Positions 48,501 to 58,700 of a stretch of 64,000 nt of DNA are shown piece by piece. Every line of letters begins with the position of its first letter. The stretch's first letter is position 1. The translations under genes were made by a program, and so were the position numbers. Origin of the DNA: Macrocystis pyrifera (taxonomy: Eukaryota; Sar; Phaeophyceae; Laminariales; Laminariaceae). The notes under the pieces are model-generated. The model searched no databases. It was not told where the DNA came from and saw only the letters and a list, made by a program, of their open reading frames with translations. The stretch lies in NCBI GenBank assembly GCA_031763025.1, contig JASSKH010000029.1, forward strand, positions 4,430,862 to 4,494,861, written 5' to 3'.

Positions 48501-51500
48501 GATGCCCGCCATCGCTTCCTCCGTCACTCCCCATGTGTCTCGTATCTCCCGCAGGCTGCCTCCCAGCTGAGCAATCACGCTCGCTTCCGGGAGCCCCCTC
48601 CTCAGTTTATCTCCAAAAGGGTCTGTGAGGTCTGCTAGAACCTCCGGCAAGATCCCCCCCCTGCTCCCCATGAAGGCCGACATTCTCCTCGCTTCTGTCG
48701 ATGGCAGCCCTAACCCCCCCGCTCCCGTAGAAAGGCGTGCTTGGGCTTGCTGGTAGGGTTTGAAGGTCAGCCGATTACCCGGGCACCCCTCCGGGAAGAA
48801 CGACTGTGCCTCCGCCGCTCCCGGTAGCTCAAGGATTTACTCGTATGCCCACTGCGCCCCTTTGTTTGCCCTTCTGCATACTTCGAGGGACAGCCCTGGG
48901 TCGAGAGCCCTTTCGAGGTAGCTCGTCCGTTGCCCGAGAGATTCGACGGCTATGAGGGCCGCTGCTTGTTTATCGGGCTTAGCGAGGCAGCGCGCAAGGC
49001 GGTCCGCCCCCTCATCCCTCACTACCTCCATTGCTCGCCCCCGTACGTATTCCTTCGTGCCGATCGGGACACCCACCACCGTCACCCCTCCTTTGTCTGC
49101 GATGAGGACCTCAACGCTTTCCTGGAGCGAAAACTCCTCCGCCATCGGGGCGTGCCCTTTGGGTGATAGTGCCACTGTTTCGGCGGCGTTGACCACAATA
49201 CCGATGCCATCGAGCTCTCGCCGGAGGAAGGCAAATGCTCTAACTGTGTCGGCTGTGATGCCCGCAAGGCAGAGAGAATACTCCTCCGTATACGCGAAGC
49301 CTTCCGCACCTTCTCCTTCGAATTCCTGTCGGAATCGCTTCAACCCCGGTCGCAACGCCAGGCAGAACATTGCTGGTCCCATGGGATCCGCTTGCTAGAC
49401 ACCGCTGGATCAAGCGGTCGTCCTGGTCTCCTCTGAGTCCATCCGGGAAAAGATGTCAACTGGTCTTGTGCCGTAGTACTTGGCCACTAACGGCGTGAGC
49501 ACTGGCATGCAGTTTGGCACCTCTTTCACCGCCGTCCTTTTTACGGTGTTGAAGGCGTTGGAGAAGTTTGTGAGAATGAACCAGTTGTCCGTCTCGTGTA
49601 GCGTCCTAGCCCTCAATCCCACATGCTCCACTCCTCCGGGTACGGCGACCCCACAACTGTCTCACCTCTCGGTTTACCTCCTCCAATCGCGGCCGCCACT
49701 ACAGTCTGTCGCATAGCCCGTGCGGTGATGAGCCTCCACCATGTCATGGCCATGCAAACCGGCCGGTCCTTTTCCCCCAACGGAGTGAGGCTTGACTGTA
49801 GGAAGAGCTGCTAGAACTCTGGCGGGAACGGGTCAGGCTCGTCGACGATTCTCCGCCAGAAGGTTGTTGTACCCCTTCCGAACTCCTCTCTGCCAATGTC
49901 GATGTGAATGATGGATTATAGGAGAGAAACTCGTTGACCGTCGCTTCCACGGCCTGAGAGGGCGCTTCGGGAGCTGGTGACATCGAAGAGCACCTCGGAG
50001 GCGTACTCATCGCCAGGGCGCCACGGGGGGGCATTTCCATCTTCCACCTAGGTAGCGCTCGCCAGCACTGCAGCACCGCCGTGGTCTTTGGGGAGGAACT
50101 TGGCCGCCAATGTGTTCCACGTCTCCTCGTTCCCCTCTGATCGTGGTTCTGCCAAAAGGTTGGATGCTGCCACTTTGACCCCTCCCGCGTGGGGACACGC
50201 CGACGACGCTCGTTCAAGCTTCGCCTCGTCCGAAGCTTCCTGGGCGGCATCCCGTTGTCTCAAGTCCCCTCTCCTGGTATACGCTATCAGCCACGGGAGA
50301 AGGAGCACTGCGTGCCCGCTCTCCATCAGCGCGAACCTCTGTCGCCTCTTGATCCGGCCGTCCGGTGAGTGGAGCAGGGCTGGCATGAGGTACCATAACT
50401 TTATCGCCCGCAGGACCGAGTTCGGCGTCGCCGAGCCCTGGTTCGGCCGGTGCTCCCCCATAGCGTGGTTGAGGGTGCCAAGGATGTGAACGCTCAGGCA
50501 CGCGTGTGCTCCCGCCAGCTGCGGCTGCACGTTTTTCCCAGTTGCGAAACGTTGCCCCAGATCATCAAAGGAAATTGCTTCGAGTGGTGGCCCTATGCCC
50601 AGGCTGTTCTGATCCCATCCGTATGGATGTCTCCTGCGAAGGTGGCCCTTAGTCGCTGGTGGGGGCGCTCCGGAACCCCTAAAAATGTATCGACCGAGGT
50701 ACGTACACACCTGGTATGTAGCAACAGAGAATTTTCCGACCATCATCATCATCAAAGCATCAATCATTTTTCTCCTCCCCCCACCCTTGTCGTGATGCTT
50801 TTATCTTTTTTCACGACAGCAACGATGGCCGACAAGACGCGACCTTTCGCGAGCCCCCGAGGGAACGATCGCCTCCGGATCGAGACTCAGGTTTGGCGAT
50901 GGCGGACGTTCTTTTTTTTTTATTCCGTCGTATAAGCAATTGCTCATTTTAACAAACAGTAGTTATTCCCCACCCCAAAAAGAAGCATAGCTCTGCACGG
51001 CAAGGGTGAGATGCTTTTCAGAAGTTTTTGATCAGGTACGGAGAGAGCTATTGCGGGGGGGGCATACTCTTACGTTGTATTCAGAACCCACATCGTACCC
51101 AAAACTGAGGTATCCTCCCTATGTTATCACACATAATTCGGTTCTGGTTGCTGTTACCCCTATAGATATATCGGAAAACCTATTAATTCGATTCGGTGCC
51201 CGGGTCAATACCTGAACGCCGGATTTGGTTCGTTTTGCCCAGTCGCCGCGGTTCATGAAGCCACGCTGGCCGATAATATTATAAACATTTGATATACAGT
51301 GAGAATATCGAATGGGAGTTACATTCACGGCCAGAGGGGGGTAAGGGGTAAGGACGAGAGCGCGCTCCCGTGTGGGTGGTTGTTGTCGTCATCGTTCAAT
51401 CGACGGTTACATCGACCATACTGCCAACCATCGCAGCAGAGGGGTTAGACTCCACATTAACTTGTAGGAGCGCCCCTGTGTTCACGTAAAAAACTGTTTT

Positions 51501-52725
51501 CAGAGAAAAAAATGTTCGCGTCAACCCCGATAAGCAATGAAGGCCACGACCTGCGTACTATACAGTGGGTATATACTTCGAAAACGCACTCGTATATTGT
51601 AGTGCATGAAATCAATGTTTTGTCTTCTCATTATTGCCTTCACACTTTCTTTTTCCTCTCCCTCCTATTAGTAGTCGTACATCAGGTCCGGGGTCACGTG
51701 CGCAGGCTCTCCTCCCGCCCCCCTCCCCACGTGCCTTGTATCTTGTTTTTTTTCAAATCGCGACAGAAGACCTCAGCCCTTTTCTTCCTTCGTGGACTGG
51801 CGTCGAACTGCGCCTATAATCGTACGAAAGCATCGAATACATATGATACTGACACAAACTAGGACTCCTGGAGATACTAACTACTCTGGACTAAATTGTA
51901 AAGACCGTTCGGTATTCATACTACTGACTAAAATGCACCTTATATTTTCGTCCACGGTAGAGCAGAAGCTACCGGTTAGTATGCTATTTTTACTGATCAC
52001 GTTGGTGTTAGGACCAGCTCATATATACTGTACCAGGTATGCAGTACACGCGGGAAGAATTTCCCAATCGTGACAAGCTACGTGTAACCTCGAGCTGATA
52101 TCCACCTATTTCCCACGTATAGACAGACCCGCTCCTTGAATTCTGCAGCTCCAGCTTTTGTCTTTCTCGTGTACGGACTGTATTTTCCTGCATGAAGCCA
52201 TACTGCATGTGAAACCCGTACGTAGCACGTGCGCGATCGAAGCATCACAAACAGCTTGCAGAGATGAGGTTCGACCGAAATCCTCGATCTCAATGCCGCT
52301 GTTGTTGGTTCGACCGAAATCCTCGATCTCAATGCCGCTGTTGTTTTATTTTCATACAGCTTGCAGAGATGAGGTTCGACCAAAGCCCTCGATCTCCACA
52401 CTGCTGGCAGCGAGGATTTCCACTCCTCCCGCACAACGAAACCTCCACAGCAGAAACGATGGATCATGTTTTTCTTGGGTTCTATAAAAAGAGGTGCTCT
52501 ACGTATTGCATGCAGTCCTACACGTGCATATCGTAGACTAACCGCGACTCTAAACAAACTCGCCTGAGTGTAAAACAAACTCGAGATGGACCACACCATT
52601 GTTTTTGGTGCACAACGCACACTACTCGTGTATGATAGTGCCGATAGTGTGAGTTAGCCTTTCAATGTGTAGTGCTTCTGGGCTCATATACAGCTGTTCA
52701 AATAACAGCTTCTCTACCCCCGCTA

Positions 52726-52756
<31 letters not shown>

Positions 52757-55700
52757 CCCCGTGTGGACCCACCCCCCCCCCCCTGACGCCTCGTTGACCG
52801 TTTCTTCTGTGCTGTTGGTAACGGCACGCATCACCCTGCTTGACGCATGCATTGCGGCTTTTAACGCATCGTTCGCGGGTAATGTCTGGATCCACCAACG
52901 ATGCTCATGCAGAGCGGGGTCATACGTCTCCTTCCGCTGCCCGATGAGTGGGATGGCCTTGCCGTTGCGCGAGGTCTGTCGGAAGAGTTGGCCAGCCAGG
53001 GGGGGGGGGGGGGGAGAGGAGGCAATGGCCGGCGGCAGCAAGAGGGGTGCGGCCTACATGCAGGTGAACCGGGGGGGGCGTCGGTCGCAGGCGTTCGAAC
53101 GTAAGAAGTCTTGACGAAAAAAAAATGGGAATCGATAATAAACGCAACAAATTGGGATGTTTTTGTGGAAAACTTATGAAATTGGGAGTTCAGAACTGGC
53201 CTGTTTTCAAGAATCATAAAAAAAACACTTGGAATTAGGGTGGATACATCCTGCCCCCCTTAAGACTGTTGTGCTTGACCCAAAATTAAGAATTTCTTAC
53301 CTGCCGTAGGCTGCATCGGATGCTTCTCTGTAGGCAGAGGGTTGATGCACACGGTGTACGCCGATATTGCTGGTCGCTCCAGTTCAGTTTTTCATCAACA
53401 CCGGATGGTTGCTGGCTTCTTCACTTTCACGGCAATGGTTGTCTGCTGCAGACACGGCTGGTCCGGTGGGTGGAAAAAGGGGTGGCGCGGCCTACACGCA
53501 GGTGTTAGACAGAGGGGGAGGGCGGTCGCCGAGGTCTTAAAAAAAAGAGAGCTACAGTAGGGAAAAAAAAACTCGGTAAGAAAACGTTTACATCTCTCTA
53601 TAAACCGAAATGCCGCCGCCGCAGAGAAAACGCGCCGGCGATTGTTTCGTGGTGCAACTCACGAGCAAGAACGAAGGCGCCTCCACATCGCAGCACCTGA
53701 TCGGACTGTACCGAGGCACCAGCGTACTATTGGCCCTTTATTACGATAGAGGTACATACGTAGCGCTTTGTGGCCAATTCGGCATTTCTGGCTCTGGCTG
53801 ACGGGACAGGCCCCCCTTGACTGCACAACTACCAAATACCGTTGAAATGTCATTCATTCGGTTACAAGCGCGTTTTTCGCGGTGTTGCTCAGGCCGTTTT
53901 TTCCTTTCTTCTCTATCCCACTTATCAGCTTCGCCTTTCTTTTCTCTCTGCATCGTCAGGTCTAAGATCACAAAATTGGTCCCCCCCCCCCCCCCCCCGC
54001 CTCGCGCGCTCCCCGTTTCCCACAACGGTTCGTGCCTTTCATTTTTATGGCGAGAATGCTGCAGCCCTTTCTTGCTTCGTCGACTCGCGTCTCATTGCCG
54101 AGGGATTGTTGGTTGTCATGTTGTTGTCAGTTTTTCGGTGAGAGAGAGAGTGCTCCTCGCGTGGGAAAGAAGCCTCGCCAAAACCTGCTTCAGTACGGCC
54201 TACCCCTGCCGTACCTGGCGTCTAGTTAAAGTCTATTCAATGTACCGGGGTAACATGGGGGCGATGATTTAGCGCCGATGATGTCCAGATATCGACTCCA
54301 AGAACACCTCGTTTCTTTTTCCCGATATAACGGAAACGGCGAAAGGCACAAGCATCCTTCCACGTTCTTGGAATGAGGGAGGCTGTGTATAGCTACAGGG
54401 GCAGCGCGCAGACCATCATGGCCAGGCACCGCAAACCATTTTTCTGTCATGCTCTCAGTGCCCCCCCCCCCCGGGTGCTGCGATCCGGACGGCCCTGCTG
54501 CTTCAAGGAGCGTAGAACTTCACGCTTCACACGAAACCTAACATTTAGTACCTTGGGTGATGCTGCAGATGGTTGACCTTTGACTCCAGGCGACACACTT
54601 GAAGGACCCCTAGCTAAGGGAACGGGGAATAAGAGTCCTGTTATAGTTTCTGGTCTGCCAAAAATACGGTGTACGATCGCCGGTACCCCCCCCCCCCCCC
54701 CCCACCCGCGCCCGCGTCCTCGCCCCCCCCCACCCCCGCCCCGTGCCACGAAAGATTCTTGCGGCATGTGTTGGATCGCCGCGAAGCAGAAGCCGAACCG
54801 AGGGAGGAGACGACAGGCTCGACTCAACATTTCTGGGCCAGGAGGTAAAATGTAAACACACGAAGGCGAACACGGTCGGTGCGGCGCGATAGAGACCGAC
54901 CGACGTACAGTCCAAAACGAAACAGCTCCTGCATCTAAGGCTGGCGTCGTTTGACACATATTTCTTACTCTCGCAAGACCCCAAGATGCACTTGGATCGA
55001 AGCTTTCTTGGGCCGGGCGAAGCGTGTACCGCCCACCAGCTGAAGAGGCTTGAAAACGGGTTGAGTGAGAATAAAACTTAAAGGCTCTCACGAGCTGATC
55101 GGGCCTGAAATTTACCGGGTTTCGACTTTAAGTAGGATCCACTTGTTTTCGCTGGTTTACCCCCTCCAATCAGAAACCACCACAGGCAGTTCATATGACA
55201 AAGCTAGTCGGCTGGGGGTTCGAGAGAGAACCCACGCTTACGTGATCACCAGAACAGGGATCTCTGCCTGGTGTGGGAAGGAAAATACGAAAGCACGGGC
55301 TAAATATATCGCCTCCTATAAAAGCGAGACAAATCAATAGTTCACACTACTATAGCTCAATTGTGTAGCTGGATAATATTATTTTCACCCTCCCCTCCCC
55401 CCGGCGGGATGTGTTAGAAGGGGACATGAGGAACATAGACGAATGCAACACGGAGGAGTTTGGCACACCAGATAGTAGCGAGAAAACGAATGCTATCCTA
55501 GGGGCTAGGTGGTGGCCACAGACGGTGAAATGGGAAGGGGATATGAGTAGCAAAAAGTGTCTGTGTAATACGTGGAAACAACGCAATGAGCACCCGACTG
55601 CTCGAGTGTCTCTATCAGGAGTAGGAAGGGTGCTCCGTCTCGAAAGGTCAAATGACATAAGGCCAGCAATAAATGGGCACCCGCTCCCCCCTCCCCCCCC

Positions 55701-58700
55701 CCCCCGCCAACTGGCGATCGGGGTTTGATCTTCTGGGCGGGGAGGAGAACCTTTACTTCGCGCATGGGGAACGATCTATCACGGAGTGTTTATGGTACGG
55801 CAGTTACATAGTACCCCCATTGCTGTCTCTGGAAGTGGCCACACCGGAAAATAAAATAACTCATTGAAGCAGTCCTCCATACACAAGTCCACCTCACTAG
55901 CGGTTCTTAGTACGATGCAGCTCACCCTTCATGCGACTCGACGAGCACCTGACGGCGCTGCTCGCTTGGTGCAAGCAATGCCCGCCTGGTCGGTGAAAAC
56001 CCGACGTCTTCCGTCCCGGCATTGTAGGGATGCGAGGGTCTATGGTCATACGACTACGGCCATCCATGATATCGATTACAACCCCTTCCCACCCCCCCTA
56101 CCCTCTTATTAGCTACTTATTCGACAGTGTAGTCTTACATTTAGCTGCAGTAGGAGTTTGCCGAAGGGGTGGACCGTGGTACCGAACGAGTTTGAACAGA
56201 TCAAGACCAGCCAGAACCACAAACAAACCAACCGCTGAGAAATATCGACGTACTGCATGCTACGTGGACGGGTCGGGGTACTTTTTTCAAAAGTCTCGCG
56301 GGTGACGCCATGTCTCGATGGTGTTTTTTTTCCGTAGCCCGGAGTCGCACGTCCGAGGACGACGAACTCCGATAAGGGACGAGCAAATAGCCCACCCTTA
56401 TGCCGTGTTTTTCTTGCTCGATACCGATTGTTTGCGTGTTTCTCTCGTCGTTTCATCGCCGTTCAATCGCGGGCGGCCGCAGTGGGTGGAGATTTTCGAA
56501 GGGCTTGGGCACCACGTTTTCAGCGCCCTGTGCTACTCGGACAGCGTGGAGTCCGGGCTGGAGGTGCTGACGAGCTTCGTGCAGGGCTCGCAGCTCCGGG
56601 ATGCCGCCCTGAGGTACGTACGCGAGCCTATGCACCTTTGCAACAAATCCAGACCGGGAACAGATGTACCACTCTCACTCCCTCTCTCGGAATTTAAAGG
56701 ACAGGTCGTTGATTCATGTTGCTACAGGGGGCCGCAATAATTAGAACCGACGATGGGCCTTCAAAAACGTCGATTCCAATGTATTTAACAACCATTTTTG
56801 GTTCTGATTATTACTCTCCCCCGTAACAGTCATTACATGCCCCCGTAAGTTTCCGGACACATTTGGTTGTTTTTTTTATCCCATTTACTGTCTTCGCCCC
56901 TCTGTTATCTCTCTCGTTCCTAGTTGTGACTCAGGTCTGGGGTCACAAAGCAGGCTCTCCTCCTTCCCCCCACCATGGTCCTTGCCATACAGTTTTTTAT
57001 CCCGAGAAGACTTCAGCCCTTTCTTCCCTCGTCGGTTCTCGTCGAAGTGCGCCTACCCACGCTACTATTACGGGGGTACATAGTTAACAGGACCTATGGT
57101 GTACATAAAAACCTATATATTTGCCTATTTTTACTAACAAAATTTGGTCCCGTTAACTATGGACCCCCGTAATAGGCGCTCCCAGCGGTTGGTTGATCCC
57201 ATTTTTCATCTATTTTGTTTCTGAATAAACTCAAGCGCTCGACCCGCGGAGGATTAGAGCTCCAAGCATCAACTTTTAGCGGCATCCGAGGGTACCACTA
57301 GCCCGCCGGGGGCGACCGACTTCTTTGTGGGGATTTTTGCGCTTGCATGGCGAAGGCTGGTTGTGTCTTGGCGGCGAATGTCTCACTCATCTGACGGATC
57401 AGACAGATAGACCCCTCTTTCATTGTTTGCGCAACGTTCCGCGAAGGGGAGCAGATCCCTGATTTTGTCTGATCTGGACGATCTACTGCTGTAGCTGCAG
57501 CTCGAGGTTTGGTCGGGTGCAATCTGTGTGTAACGTCTCGTGTGCGCCCCGTGTGTTTACCGATACGGTTGATCTGTACCGTGCGGCGCTTGCGAAAACG
57601 CCATCATGACGGCAAAAGTATATAGGACCTACTGTAGTTTTTTTTTTTCAATCCTCCCGCTAGACAGTCCTTAATCGTGGGCTGAAATCAAGTCTAAGTT
57701 CTTTTTTTCTAATGCGGCATTTCGTCTCCCGGTTTGCGTTCGAGAAAACCTAGAACCAAAAGCGAATAAACGCACCGCATCATGCACAAGTGACGCAGCA
57801 GCAGGCGACTAAATCACTCTCCCAATACATCTTCGCCGTTTTATTTCGTAATTTCGCGTGGTTAACTTCGTAGTCTCTCGAGTGTCGGACTTCCGTGTGG
57901 GAAGGTACTCGGTGCTACGAGTACCTCCTGATCGTAATGGCCAATAGGCGGAGGTTCGCGGTCGTGGGTTTCGCAAACTGCGTGGGCCGCAGAGCTAGTT
58001 GGACAGCAGTTCGACGGCGGGTAACAGATGTGGTACAAACTCCATTTCCTGCCAGCGTGGGACAGATTCCATGTAGTTGGTGCTGCTCACCCCCTGCAGG
58101 CGCATCCCGAATCATTTTCGGCCAGCACTGGCAGAAAGTATAGTGGTGCTTCTCCCCCACGCAGGTGGTCGGGACCCCCCTCCCCCCCCTTGCACAATGT
58201 GGGCGTATAAACCTCCTTGTGGACATATCGCACAATGTCAAGTAGCAAACTCCACAAGGTGTCACCAACCTCTCAGTTCAGTTGTGTTCCACATTGTTCA
58301 TAGTCTTCACGAGATTTGTTTTGCGCCCACATCATGCCAGGGGGGGGGGGGGGGTAGGAGGGGTCCCGGCCACCTGCGCAGTAATAGAGGCGCGCTCCAT
58401 ACGCTGCACTGTCACAATATACAATCTACCGCAGTTTATCACCACGCATGCACCTCCACCCTCCAACCTACGCTAGATGTCGCAGTTCTTTTTCCTACGG
58501 CATACGTCGGCGTATCACATGGGAACGGTTGCGTTCGAGACACGTGCTACAATAGTAGAAGTAGCTCTTATTCGGCTAAACTGTCACCGGGACTGACCGG
58601 AATGCCGAAACGTGTGTTTTACTCTATTTTTCGTGACACATCGGGTCCAACCATTTGGTTTTTTCTCAGGATCAGTTTTTTGGGGTGAGGTTATTGGACT

